From positions 44,657,423-44,721,422 of the forward strand of contig ML681991.1 in the NCBI GenBank assembly GCA_007922195.1: a DNA stretch of 64,000 nt. Direction: 5' to 3'. The notes beneath the pieces were generated by a model. That model ran no database searches and had not been told where the DNA came from. It worked only from the letters and a program-made list of their open reading frames with translations. This stretch comes from Podocnemis expansa. Taxonomy: Eukaryota; Chordata; Testudines; Podocnemididae. Made by a program: the position numbers and the translations under genes. Below, in pieces: positions 34,146 through 45,819 of the stretch (the first letter of the stretch is position 1; every line of letters begins with the position of its first letter).

Positions 34146-34764
34146 GCCTATGTCTACACTAGAGGGCTCAGATAAGTTGACTTAATAAGGTCAACTTAAA
34201 GTTGACTTTATTAAGTCGATTTAGAGAGGCCCCATTTGTTTAAGTCAACTTTATAAAATCAACTTAAGCCAGGGGCCCTATTTAAATTCAACTTAATAAT
34301 GTTGACTTTAAATGGGTCCCCTGGCTTGAGTCAACTTTATAAAGATCAACTTAAATGGCTCTCCTGCCTTAAGTCGATTTTATTAGGTCAACTTTAATGG
34401 TCACATTTTGTTAAGTCAACTTAATAAATTTCCAGAGGGGTAGCCACATTAGTTGGTGTACAACAAAAACAACAAGAGTCCTGTGGCACCTTATAGCCTA
34501 ACAGATTTCTTCAGGCATTAACTTTTGTGGGCTCCTACCCACTTTGTCAGATGCATCTGACAAAGTGTGTTGGAGCCCATGAAAGCTTATGCCCGAAGAA
34601 ATCTGTTAGTCTATAAGGTGCCACAGGACTCTCATTGTTTTGACTTAATAAAGGTGACTTAACCCTTAAAGTTGACTTAAGCAAGTTATTGAGTTGACTT
34701 AATGAACTCCAAATGTGGCCTGGATTTGCTTAAGTTGACTTCAGCCTCCAGTGTAGACATACCT
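34146..34764. mobile_element. Palindrome-rich TIR element, AAGTCGACTT/AAGTTGACTT type
   Basis: The left end GCCTATGTCTACACTAG is inverted to the right end CAGTGTAGACATACCT. TTA (34143-34145) and TTA (34765-34767) flank it, consistent with a 3-bp duplication. The interior holds over fifteen versions of TTAAGTTGACTTAA, TAAGTCAACTTA and TAAGTCGATTT. A SINE is inserted at 34429-34642. No coding sequence. Confidence 0.8.
34429..34642 (+). mobile_element. Hairpin SINE-like retroposon (older subfamily) nested in a palindrome-rich element
   Basis: The head TTTCCAGAGGGGTAGCCAC, then the CAACAAAAACAACAAGAG variant and both arms, meet at CAGATGCATCTG. The 3' end is CACAGGACTCTCATTGTTTTG. It is flanked by perfect 10-bp ACTTAATAAA duplications (34419-34428 and 34643-34652). 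Confidence 0.92.
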
Positions 34765-34767
34765 TTA

Positions 34768-36200
34768 GGCTGCTCACTATTAATTATCCAGGTTACATGA
34801 TTGGTTGTCTGTGTCACATGATGTTGCTTCTGGTGCCTGACTGGGTAACTATGACTTTTTAAACAAAAGAAATAAGGTACTCGGAAGCTGTGGTGGTGAG
34901 ATCTGTGTAGCTAACACAGAATAATAACTAGCACATGCTTTTGATAGTGCATGAATGCCCCTGTTTGCCACATAAGGGAAGTAACACAAACAGCTCTTTC
35001 CCAAAAGAGTGTTGTCAAAGCGTGGTGGCAGGGACAATGGCACCTAGCAAAGGAAAAGGATACTAAACAAGGCTGAATCAAATGGCCACTTAGAATGCCA
35101 GTACATGTGTACAAATTCTGATTTTGCAGTATGTCTTCATGCATCTCATCTTTTAGGATAAAATTTCTCCCTGTATAGAAGGCCAGCACAAGCTATTACG
35201 CATCCACCAGATTCCATGTAAGCCCTTCTAATTGGCCGTAAGCAGTGAAAAGGGCTTCCACAGGTCCTCTGCCCAAGGGTGAATTTCTGCCGTGAAGCAT
35301 TTAGGTGTGTACCAATCACCAGAAAGCTTGATTGGCTGCACACACTGCACATTAAACATTTAAATGGTGGGTATTGTTAAGATGTTTCCATCATCCATCT
35401 GGCATTTTCAGGATGATGTTTTACTAGCACTGTATGCTCCTGAGATTAATCAGATAACAGCTTTTTCTCTCCCAACATTGCTTGAAAGTCAATTTCTCTG
35501 TCAGGACAAAATTGGGGCATGATCCTACAAATCTTTACACTCATGAACAACTCTTACTCCCTCAAGACCTGACTCAAAGCCTGCAGAAAGCTAAGGAAGA
35601 TGCCCATTGATTTAATTTGGCTCTGGATCACAGCCCACGTGAAGGATTATCATGTGTTCGGGCTTTCCCATACTTTACCTCTTTTTTGATCTTCTGCCTT
35701 CTGCCTGAGTGGAGTTTCCAAATAAAGCGGTGCTGTCCAGGATTTTTGCAAAGCAGATATTGCAGCTCAGACAGAGCCTCAACTGCTCCATTTCCTGATT
35801 GGTCCCTCCCTTTCTCCCTACTTCTACAGCTGATTGGTCCATTTCCCTGCAGCCATACTGATGGATTCCCTCCACTAAGACCCCAGCAACCTGCCATAGG
35901 GGAGGAAGATCCCACAGGGAGGTGCAGATTGGTGGGATGGTGCTGCATCTGAGGCTTGTGCCAGCTGCCCTGCCACCATGACAGGGAGCTACAGTGTCTG
36001 CCACTTCCTGTGACTGCCCCTGCCACAGGTACCCCATCCAGCATTCCCCTCCCAGTATATGAACCCCTTCCAGCATCCTACAAATACTCCCTGCAGATCC
36101 CCCTCCAATGCAGTGTCTTCTTTTTGGGACCCTGAAGTATTGTAACCCTACCCACAAGTAGTATCATTGACCTTTGTAGGACTGCCATCCCAAGTCAAGA
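34768..36200. other. Intergenic sequence
   Basis: No gene was recognised. Open frames at 35617-36157 on both strands have no recognisable domain. Confidence 0.35.
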
Positions 36201-36327
36201 CTAAGCCCCTGATAAAGTGGGATTTTCTCTCATGAAACCTCATGCAGTAAAGTTGTTTTTCTTTAAAAGTGTCACAGGACTCCTTGTTTGTTTTGCTGAA
36301 CTAGACTAACATGGCTACCCCTTTGAA
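36201..36327 (-). mobile_element. Hairpin SINE-like retroposon, head half
   Basis: Read on the minus strand: AAAGGGGTAGCCATGTTAG, then TCTAGTTCAGCAAAACAAAC, AAGGAGTCCTGTGACAC and the arm, ending at the hairpin tip. Confidence 0.85.
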
Positions 36328-36779
36328 TTTGGAATTCTTGCTTCTTAAAGGGAAGACCAAAGAATGGAAGCCTGACTTCTTAAACGGCAGGTTCTTTGGA
36401 GCATTTAGTCAGGACGTCACCTTTGAAAGCTACAGTCTAAAGTGGAGATAGGGCATCCTGACTTTGGATTGGTCCAGACTGGGTGGCTGTTAGCACATGG
36501 CACTTCTTAGAATTTCTTAAGCTTCTTTCCTGCCCCATGAACCTCTTCTATCACACAGTCTGCATCATCCCCTTTCCCCTGAACTCACAGAACGTACTGC
36601 ATAATAAAAATAGATAATAATCAGGTAAATGGGGCATCACACCCCAGAGAATTGCAAGTTATTAGAAGAGATGACCATAGAATGAGGTAGTTTGCAGTAG
36701 AAGATTTAAGGAATGTAGAAAGATGGGAATTGCCAGACTGCATAAGACTCAAGGTCCATCTAGTCTAGCTCCCCTGTTT
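36328..36779. other. Intergenic sequence
   Basis: Nothing recognised. Confidence 0.35.
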
Positions 36780-36880
36780 CTTTCAAAAGGGAAAGCCGTG
36801 TTAGTCTAGTCCAGTAAAAAAACAACAAGGAGTTGTGTGGCACTTTAAGACTAACAGATTTATTTTTTGCATGAGCTTTC
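36780..36880 (+). mobile_element. Hairpin SINE-like retroposon, head part
   Basis: TTTCAAAAGGGAAAGCCGTG, TTAGTCTAGTCCAG, GGCACTTTAAGACTAACAGA, ending at GCATGAGCTTTC. It is in opposite orientation to the copy 450 bases upstream. Confidence 0.85.
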
Positions 36881-37837
36881 GGCACCAAGAGATTCAGGAG
36901 ATATACCATCCCTGTAGTAGGTAGATGTGGTATAATCTGCCCCCCCACATTGCTTTATTTCGACGTCTGGTAGTTAGAGATTGGCTTTAGACCTAAAAAG
37001 TTTTATATCACTTCAAATACACCCCATCTCCACCCTCAATTAACAAGTAGAGCTCTGAATAATCCTGTTACCCAGTCTTGAATTGAATCTTCTTAAGTCT
37101 TGTTCTCAAGGATATCCTGTGACAATGAGTTCCACAGTCTAATTACAGATTTTCAGTGAGTTGGGCATGGGACTTCCTAATCCTCCTTGAAAGTCACAAC
37201 CTTTAGGTTTTTGGCCAAAATTCTCAAATCCTGATGCCAAAAGCTAGGTTGCTTAGGCAGCTACTCACAACAGGCCTTATTTCCAAAGGCCATGAGCACG
37301 CCATTAGTTTCCACTGAACTCAATGAGAGCTGCAAGTACTCAGCACTTCCTTAAAGCAAGCCAATATTTGTATGTAGAAACCTTGCCATTGTTTTAATCA
37401 GTGAACTTCAGCCCCCATGGTTGACCTGTAGTTTTGCATTGGGCCCAGTCCCAGGTGCTGAATTCCATATAATCCCTCCAACGTCGATGGGAATTGAAGG
37501 CACCTGGCACATCACAGGATCCTATTCACTGTTTGTAGTAACTTCTTAGAAGCTTGATAATTGCATTTCTTTGAACCAGTTGGGAAGGTCCATTTCCCCT
37601 CTGGCAAGCATTGATGTTTCCACAATTCCCATGGGCCCTTATAAAGCATCAGCCAACATGGCTCCCTAGTGGCCACTTCCTTTATTTGCTGAACAAAAGA
37701 TTCATGGACGCTGTCTTCAGTGATGTGTGCCAGGTTCTGGGTGTCAGGTTCTGAGCTCCCTCTAGTGGCTGCCATGACAGCTCCAGACCCAAATACTGGT
37801 GAAAACCCACATTAATGAGCATGGGGGTTTTGGTTGC
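36881..37837. other. Intergenic sequence
   Basis: 37200-37345 carries words typical of a widespread amniote repeat (CTCAATGAGAGCTGCAAG, CAGCACTT). No gene was recognised. Confidence 0.35.
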
Positions 37838-38475
37838 TGTGACAGGATGTCTTGTCCTCCTTGTCAGGAAAGGGTTAAGAGGACCCTTGGAAAGGCAGGC
37901 AAATTGGGAAAAGCTGTGTGGCAGCCAATCAGAGCCCGGGAGGCCAGTATATAAGGAGTGACAGAGCCAAGAAAGGACAGTGGCACCCAGGTGGTTGAAG
38001 GGCTAGCATTGTCAGTATGCTGGACAGAGCTGTGGCTGGCTGCTAGGAATCAGTAGAATCAAAGACCCTGAAGCAAGGGAGAAGAAGGTACTGGCGTTTT
38101 GGGGAAGGGGTCCAGGGAAAGCTATGGAGGAGTTGGGGAGATGCAGTGAAAGGCTGCTGTACCTAGGATCTCTGAGCTAGGATCCAGAGTAGTGGGTAGG
38201 CCCAGATCCCTCCCGCAGCCCCTGATTGTCATAGGACTGGTGGCAGGCCTACAGTAACCACTGTGGGAAAGAGCCTAGAACAGACTGCAGAATCCCTCAG
38301 AAAGGGGGGAGCACAGACTATTACTTGAGCAGGGGGCCAAGTCATGAGAGTGAGGTTCAAGCAGCAACAAGCATGAGATACCCCAGAAAGAGGTGTCTGC
38401 ATGACTGAGGGCTGATTTCCCAGATAACTGGTGGGAGGAAGCCAGGTGGGGAATCGCACTGTGATAAAGCTGTAT
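37838..38475 (+). mobile_element. Probable LTR-retroelement-derived repeat with promoter motifs
   Basis: It starts TGTGACAGG and carries a CCAAT box in GCAGCCAATCAGAG (37921-37934) and, about 20 bases later, a TATA box TATATAAG (37948-37955), followed by a purine-rich leader. This text resembles LTR/leader sequence dispersed in turtle genomes. No coding part, primer-binding site or second LTR was recognised; the boundaries are approximate. Confidence 0.5.
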
Positions 38476-40519
38476 TGAAAGAATAATAATTCCTTGGCTG
38501 CATGTGGCATTTGAAATTTTAACAATTTTTTTCCAGTAGCAATTTGGTGGGAAAAAGGTTTTTTTGAATATAAATAAAATTGCAAAAATATGAAATATTA
38601 TCGGTCATCTACATGGCCCCCATCACTATAGCACCTCACCATCTGTATTGCCTTTATCCTCACAATGTCTCTGGGTGGTAGGGAATTACCCTCCCCTTTT
38701 TACAGAGCGGCAGACTGAGACAATTTCCTTAAATGGAGAACAGGACATGCAGGGCTGGCCTGAGGCAGCGAAGTAGGGTGTGGATCTCAGAGCTAAGAGT
38801 GAGTCTATTGGTAATTCAGCCCAGGGTCCAATGGTGGTAACTCCCCAACCCAGCTAGCCAGGTGGCAGAGAGACAGCAGGGGGGATTATTCCCCCCCCCT
38901 GCTGCTCACAGACTTTAAAGTCAGATAGGCCCATCATGAGTATCTCATCTGGCCTCCAATTCAGTGCAGGCCACAGAACCTCACCCACCCACTTCTGCAC
39001 CCAACCTCTAACCTTTGGTTGAGTTACCAAAGTCCTCAAATCATTGTTTGAAGACTTCAAGATACAGCGAATCCACCTGCAAGTGAGCCATACCCCATGC
39101 TGCAGAGGAAGGTGAATAACCTCCAGGGCCTGCCCAATCTGCTCAGGGGGGGAATTTCTTTCTGCTCCTAAATATGGCAATCGGCTAAACCCTGAGCATG
39201 TGGGCAAGACTCACCAGCCAGACACCTGGTTTTTTTCCTCAAGTCAGGGGTCCAAAGAGGAGGTGTTCGTTCCCTAATTTACTTTATTTCACAATTGTGT
39301 CACTCTTTGTTGCCAGGAAGGGAGCAGGAAACTGAAAAACTCCAGATCTGAATGCTCGGTTACTGAAGGGCTATGGAAGAAGTCCTCCTCCACCCCCGTC
39401 TCAGGTGCTAGGGGCATCTGAGAGATGTACAGAGCTCTAAGAAGTCAAAAGAATCACCTCTGACCCCCCCTTGCCCTTCACTAACAATATGCTCCATAGC
39501 TTCACTAGGGGAACCCCAGGTTTAAGAGACACTGGAGGCTGAACTCCTCTCCTCCAGGAGCTTCTAGCTCTTTTCTATCAGGAATTGTTGTTATTATGGT
39601 GGGAGGCACTAGGTGGCGCTGCTTGCTCCACAGGCTGACATTCTTTTTCTTAGCATGCAAGCAAATGTTCAGTCTTTGGAAGACTAGCACGTCCCTATGA
39701 GTTCAACGATGCAGTTAACCTTCGACAGAAGCTGTGGCAGACAGCAGAGTATGTATTTCTTTATTCTCCATATATGGAGGTAATTCCTGGCACAGTGCAG
39801 CTCTCTGGGAAGCAGGCATTGGTGGGTTCTGAGATTTCTGGAGGATGAGGTTGCCTGTGTGCTATTTGCCTCTTTTCCATGGCTGGTGTATATGTGTAAA
39901 ATAAAGCAAATCACATTTAAATTCTGGTCATTGATTTCTCCTTCATCAGGAAGCAGACACACACGATCTACACCATCTCTCGCTCAGTAGTGGGGCAACA
40001 CTGGCATCAGGAGGAGGATATAGTTATGGCGTGGTGAGTTATTATTTTAACAGTGCACGAGAGACTGAGGTTCCCATCGCTCCATGCAGATAACTGATGC
40101 ACTCCCTGCCTTCAAGAGGAGAGAAAATAATCAATGACGTGTCCCTCTGCAAAAAAAAAAAAATCAGTGGGGAGGTGCACCAGTGAATTGATGAAGTTAA
40201 TGAAGCAGGTGCCTGGCATAAAGGAAGCCCCCATGGCAGCCCCTTGGCATAGGGTGATCTGTGATGTGCTCAGTGTTGGAAATCCATGCTCACCACATTG
40301 GATCGGCCCAGGGTTGATGCAGTACATGGTGTTAGGCAGAGGTGAGAGCTAGGAATCTACATCCTCAGATACTTTCCTGCAGGCCTTTTTCAGTATCTCT
40401 TTCTCTCCCTCCTCTTTCCCCATCTATCCCCTTCGGCCCTTGCTGCGAGCCTTGAGCCGTGTCCCATTCCCGGGGGCAATTTTTCTGAAGCTGCAGCCAC
40501 TCCTCCTGCATATGCCAGC
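38476..40519. other. Intergenic sequence
   Basis: A MIR-like remnant on the minus strand lies near 38630-38740. No gene was recognised. Confidence 0.35.
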
Positions 40520-41010
40520 CAGTGGCAAATTACTGCATAGGCCTATGGGTCGATGCCCAGGGCCCACCAAAATGTGGGGCCCTCTGCCCTGTTGGCACTG
40601 GAGGGGGGTCAGGGCTGGCCAATGCAGAGGCTGGGCTCTGTGCTCCCGCCCTGCCCTGGGCTGACTGGTTCACCCCCAGGGGCAGTGTGGGCCAACCCAG
40701 ACGTGTTCTGCATTTCTGCCTCATCCTGGGGCCAGCTGGTCCACCCCCAGGGGCAGGCAGGCCATCACAGCTGGCATGCAGTATGGCCCCCTCCAGCACA
40801 GGCTCTGGGCCCCACCGGAAGCCACACAGCATACACCAGTCGGCCCTGCCACCACTGGGGGCTGACCAACTGGGTTGGGGGCTGATCTCTGGCCCCGGGG
40901 CTCTCCACTGCTGGCTCACCTACTGAGGGACAGAGCCTTGGGCTGATGTCAGGGCACAGCCCCAGGTAGGGGGAGGCCCTGGGGGCCCTGTGGCCCCTAA
41001 TCCACCTCTG
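40520..41010. mobile_element. hAT-type MITE, GC-rich family B
   Basis: The left end is CAGTGGCAAATTACTGC and the right end CCCCTAATCCACCTCTG, which are loosely inverted. ATGCCAGC (40512-40519) and ATGCCAGT (41011-41018) flank it, an 8-bp duplication with one mismatch. The open frames on both strands inside it are compositional. Confidence 0.8.
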
Positions 41011-42389
41011 ATGCCAGTGAGGGAGCAGCTCCCAGAGTCACAGTCGGGGGGAGCACAGATGTGCCCAGGAGGGGTCATTTGTCCAGAGTCACTTTTCTGC
41101 TTCTCCCTAGCACTTTCCCACACCTAGCTCTACCTTAATCACCAGAGGTGCCCTGCAAAGCAGCTGGTGTCAGCTGAGCCTGGGGCTGCCCTAGCAGAGC
41201 TCAACCACCAGAGAGGCAATGGAGAAGATTGCTGGCAGGCAACGCTGCCTGCTTAAGTCAAGGACACATGCCCAGTGTTGGCAAAAAAGTCAGGATGGCC
41301 AGGACAGAGCTGGAAAAGGGGCTGTCCTAGCCAAAATGGGACATGTGTGCCTCCAACCCCCATATGGGGAGCTGGGCAAAGAGAGGCTGCATGACTTGCT
41401 CAAAGTCACATGAAGTTTGTGAGAGAGCAGGAATTGACCCAGGGTTTCTGAGGTACTGGTTCTAGCCATTGACTGTGCTTTATGAGTGCACATCTGCCCT
41501 GGAGTAGCATGTAGTAGGTAAATGTAGCTACAGGTAGCAGTGAAAGACTCTGACAGGAGGAGGCACCCCAGAAAGGCTCTGGCTTCAGTGAGCTGTTGGA
41601 GTCTTTCCATGGTGCCATCCCTCCACCAGAGCCTTTCTCAGCTGTTGGTGTGTTTCCTGGTGGCTGGAACGTCACTGATATTGCACTGTAGACATAGCAT
41701 AGGGGCTGGAACTGGGGGGGGGGGGGGGGGCTGCTGAGCCCCCTGGCATAAGTTGCTCCCATTATACAAAGGCTTTGCATTTTAGTTCAGTGGTTCTCAG
41801 CACCCACACTATTCATGTTGTTCTGGTCCCCTTCCTAGGGCATGTCATGCACCCTAAGTTCCTGGTGCATCTTTACTCATCTAAGCCGTGCCTTGCCATC
41901 TGCACTGCTATTTGCACCCCTGCTGGGGAGTGTGCAGTGTTTCTCTTCTACCCACTGCTGTTGGTAAATGTAGGCTCTCTCATGCCTACATTTGCTCTGT
42001 CTCTCTTTCCCACTGGTCACTGTCACCAAACAGAGAGTCCAATGGGGGAATAGGGTTGATGAAACCAGTGCATCTTTTCACAATCAACAGTGGAATGGTG
42101 GCTGAATGAAGAAAGTGTAGACACATGGAACAGGATTCCTCATCAGGTAGAGAGGCCCGTGTTACTTGTCTCACCATCCTTGACTGAGTTTAACTTCAGC
42201 AGTTGTGTTGGAATTCAAGAAGCCTTGAAAAATATTAGTGCCACAACCAGTGAAGTAGCTTCATGCCACTATTATAAGCCAGTGAAGAACAGCTACGCCC
42301 ACTACTAATGGAAATAGTCAACACCTACTTCAAAGAAGCACCCTTACCAAACTCCATGAAAAATGCAAGTTTTCCAAGGCTCCAGGAAG
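41011..42389. other. Intergenic sequence
   Basis: A MIR-like remnant lies near 41390-41460 and a poly-G tract at 41716-41730. No gene was recognised. Confidence 0.35.
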
Positions 42390-43070
42390 CCATTACACAA
42401 CCTTGGAGAGTCCTCCAACTACCAGTCCATTTCCAACCTCCCATTCCTGGGAAACAATAACTGAAAAAATAGTAACCACCAATCTCCATGTGTTATCAGC
42501 CAATAGGCTAGCTGCCTCACATTCAGGCTCAGATCAAGGCCTTGCACGAAAATGGCTTTAGTGGCACTAAAAGATGGCCTCCTCATGGTCGTGGACAGAG
42601 GTAATCTCCATTCAGCTAGACCACTCTACAGTCTTTGGTGCTGTGGATCACAAAGTACTGCTGACCCACCTCCTACTGTTCTTCTCCAAAAGAACTCAGA
42701 GCGGTGATGGGTATCTGCCCCTTCTCTCCAAAGGCTCCCACTCTTGGGGCCCTGTATGGATCCATACTGTCCCCAGATCTCCTCAGTATTGACATGAGAG
42801 CTCTGAGAGAGAGAAAGATGCCAAGGCAGTGGGATGCTGGTGACACTCAGTTGTACATCTCAGTTCCAGTGCATGCAGTCCTGTCTGTACTGAACTGGCA
42901 GAATGCCCAGAGGAAACCAGCACTTGGATGGAGAGTAGAAGCCTCAAGCTGAAGCCAGACAAAACAAAGTGATGCTGGTCAGAAAGGGTTAGAAGCAATG
43001 AGAAGTTGCATCCATAGTAGGACAGCAGCATCAATGAGCTAAGAAGCAGGGAGTCACACACCATCTAAAC
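42390..43070 (+). mobile_element. Ancient L2/CR1-clade LINE, reverse-transcriptase remnant
   Basis: Disrupted frames still show RT landmarks of the L2/CR1 clade: a YQSISNLPFLG-like segment (about 42420-42455), LDHSTVFGAVDHKVLLTHL (42618-42674), a GSILSPDLLSIDM-like block (about 42758-42796), DTQLYISV (about 42841-42864) and SLKLKPDKTK-like text near 42950. Several frameshifts and stops are present; it is much older than the CR1 copies. Confidence 0.75.
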
Positions 43071-43192
43071 TGCATCTGCACCAAAACAACATCCTATTGA
43101 ATCGTTAAGAAACATTGCTGCCCAATAGCTGCAACAGTGACCAAAGAAACAGACAAATCTTCAGATGTTTAAAGAAAACTTTGCAAGATAAG

Positions 43193-43372
43193 TTCCGGGG
43201 AGGTAACCATGTTAGTCTAGTTCAGTGAAACAAATGTGTGGCTAGTTTGAACTAATGACTTAGTTGGAACTTTTTAAGTTCGAACTAACCATTAGTTCGC
43301 GTATTGCATGCACTTAGTTTGAACTACAGCTTGCTTAGTTCAGACTAATTGGCTAGTGTAGACTTAGCCCTA
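43193..43372 (+). mobile_element. SINE head fragment abutting a palindrome-rich element remnant
   Basis: 43193-43232 is the SINE head (GGGGAGGTAACCATGTTAG, TCTAGTTCAGTGAAACAAA). It runs directly into AGTTTGAACTAATGACTTAG, AAGTTCGAACTAACCATTAG and TTAGTTTGAACTA, ending GCTAGTGTAGACTTAGCCC, the shared terminus. The left end of the palindrome element is missing. Confidence 0.7.
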
Positions 43373-44034
43373 AAGACCATTAACTGTTTCAGGTCAATTT
43401 AGCTGGTTTCTAAGTCTGGTCTTGCTTGTCTTGCCCACACGCAGTTACTCCCTCTCTCTCTCTCTCTCTCTGGCAAGGGAAGATTACAGCCAGCATTTTT
43501 CATACTGCAGGGCCTCAGGTTGAACATCTACTTGTAAGTCAGTATATGGGTCTTAGAGAAGTTGTGGTATTCCCTTCTCAGAATCTGGTCTGGTGTGCCA
43601 CTGTGAGCCCCCAGTCTCCACTCCTGAACCCCAATGCACCTCACTATGCCAGAGTCCACTCACTCCTGAGTCAGTCTACATCAGTCACTTGTGTGTAGTC
43701 GATCCCAGGCAGTGAGTGTGGGCTTCTCAGCCATGCAGAAGATGGGCCTCCAGTGAGCACCCGAAGCTCCTAGAAACTACACTGGGAACGTCCATCCTAA
43801 AGGGATTGGGACCCTTTCCCAATCACTGTAGACTCAGACGTTTGCTCACTAATTTATCAGAGAAATGGATATGCCCAGCCTTGCTCATTCACACTGTCTG
43901 AAGTTCACACCGCTTTAGATGAAATAAACACTAGTTTATTGATTAGAACATTATTTTAAGTGAGTATATAGCAAAGCAATGCACAATCATTTAATAAAGT
44001 GGTCAGGAGTTATCACAAGAAAACATAAGTGGGC
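43373..44034. other. Intergenic sequence with CT microsatellite
   Basis: (CT)n at 43451-43471. No gene was recognised. Confidence 0.4.
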
Positions 44035-44240
44035 TTAGTGGGTGGCAAGAGAGGCAATTGCTGAGGCATCCTGGGGGGGGGCACCAAGCTGTGGCTGTTT
44101 TAAATCTCCTGTTGAGGGACTGGCTGGGGGGTCCCAGCAGGGCTCTCAGGGGCTGGTAGGGGCCCCAGTGAGGCTGGCAGGGGCCTCAGTGAGGCCAGAG
44201 GGAGGCTCTCGGGGGCCTGGGAATTCCCAAGATGGCCCCT
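44035..44240. repeat. GC-rich dispersed repeat fragment
   Basis: GTGGGTGGCAAGAGAGGC, a poly-G run and repeated GGCTGGCAGGGGCC / GGCTGGTAGGGGCC words. It resembles the GC-rich nonautonomous elements elsewhere, but no ends were found. Confidence 0.4.
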
Positions 44241-45152
44241 GCAAGTAAATAAAAGATATAAGATGTATTCTAAAACTACATCAGTACCTACCCTAAGCTA
44301 ACTTCATGGTCCAAGGTTACTCACAAGATGTTCATTAGTGTCCCTTTCTGTGGTCTCGCTGTAACCTCAGGTCTGAGACCCTCCTATGGTCCTCTGTTCC
44401 TCCTCTGACCTCATGGCCTTCCCATAACCCAAGACAGAGACTTGCCAATAGCCCCCGCTCTCCTCACCCCACACATACCTTCTTTCTTCCACTGTGACCT
44501 TCTGCCCCCATAGCATCCTATTTCTTTTCCCTCATTGATTTATATAGGGGCCGTGTGAGGGAAGGGAACCCTGGCCCTGGTGAGAGCTGAGAAGTGGAGA
44601 CAGGAGGAGGGACTTGTACCTAGCTCTGGACCAGACCAGGAAGATTAGAGAAGGGTTTTTTTTCCTGGGATTTGGTGCATGAGGGGAAGAGGTGTTCGTT
44701 GCACACAGCAAAACCCCCTCCAGTGTTTTTTTATGGCCAAACGCTGCTTCAGTTAGACTTGTTAAGACAAGACCACAGGGAAAAGGCACTTCACAGAGTG
44801 ATGACAAACTGGTCCAACAGCAGAGAGGATCCATATGTAAAAGGAAAATGAAAGCTCAGCAACAAGGTCACCTATGTTGCCTCAGGCAATCTTGGGGATG
44901 ACAAAAGTTGAAACATGTAGCACAATCAGCAGAAGACAAAACCCATCCCTGAGGGGAGATGAGAGACAGAGGGAGAAGTGTGGAGCGTGCAAGGAATTTA
45001 ACCAAGGACAATTCTCACCTACTGCTTGCTGTGTAAGGATGCTCTCTGTGAATGACACAGAAGAGAGAAGTTTGTATAGTCCCTGTCTCCTCTGGGCACC
45101 AATTCTCCACTGCCTTGTACATTGGGCCCTCAGTGACACCAGTGCAGTTAGA
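44241..45152. other. Intergenic sequence
   Basis: Nothing recognised. Confidence 0.35.
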
Positions 45153-45320
45153 CAGTGGTTTTCAAACTATGGGTCACAGACCCACCGGTGCTGTGTCACA
45201 GACCCTCAGATACTGGGTTGCAGTGCCTCCTGTTGATACCACCAACAGACTGGAATGCATTGCTGAAAGAAGTAATTATTGGATCATTGGCATAAATGAT
45301 TTTTTCAACTGGGCCTTCTA
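45153..45320 (+). mobile_element. hAT-like nonautonomous element, 5' part (second copy)
   Basis: CAGTGGTTTTCAAACTATGG, GGGTCACAGACCC, GCTGAAAGAAGTAATTATTGG and GGCATAAATGATTTTTTCAA match the element at 9716 in order. It is cut off where CR1 sequence begins. Confidence 0.65.
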
Positions 45321-45408
45321 AGATGAGATGACTGGATATGTAGATGTAGGAATAGCCATTGATGTGAAATCCCTTGACTTTAGCAAAGCTTTTGATATGG
45401 TTTCCCAC

Positions 45409-45819
45409 CAGGGCCAGCTCTAGGGATGAGCCCGTGTGGCACTGACTTGGGGTGCCAAATTGTAAGGGTGCCAGGAGTGGGGTGGGCCAGCCCAGAAGCC
45501 AGACCCTGTGCTCCTGTCCCTCCCCTGAGCCAGCCACTACACCCCCAGGGGCAGAGCAGGCCAACCCATAGGTTGGACTCTGTTCTCTCGCTCCACCTCT
45601 GGGCTGGCCCTCCCTACCTCTAAGGAACAGCTCGCCCAGGGGAGAGGTGGGAGACTGGAGCCCAGCCTCTGGACTGGCCTGCTCCACTCCCTGGGCGGGC
45701 TGTTACCTGTCCTGGGAGTGGGGTGAGCCATCCCAGAGTGGAGGCCGTGGTCCATCCTATGCCCCATGCACAAAAGCAAAAACTGGCTTGGGGCTCCACG
45801 ACCTCTTGAACCAGCCCTG
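45409..45819. mobile_element. hAT-like MITE nested in the CR1 RT region
   Basis: Left end CAGGGCCAGCTCTAGG, right end GAACCAGCCCTG. The flanks TTTCCCAC (45401-45408) and ATTGCCAC (45821-45828) agree at 6 of 8 bases after one extra T. The interior is GC-rich (GGGGTGGGCCAGCCCAG and similar phrases repeated) with no protein. Confidence 0.8.
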
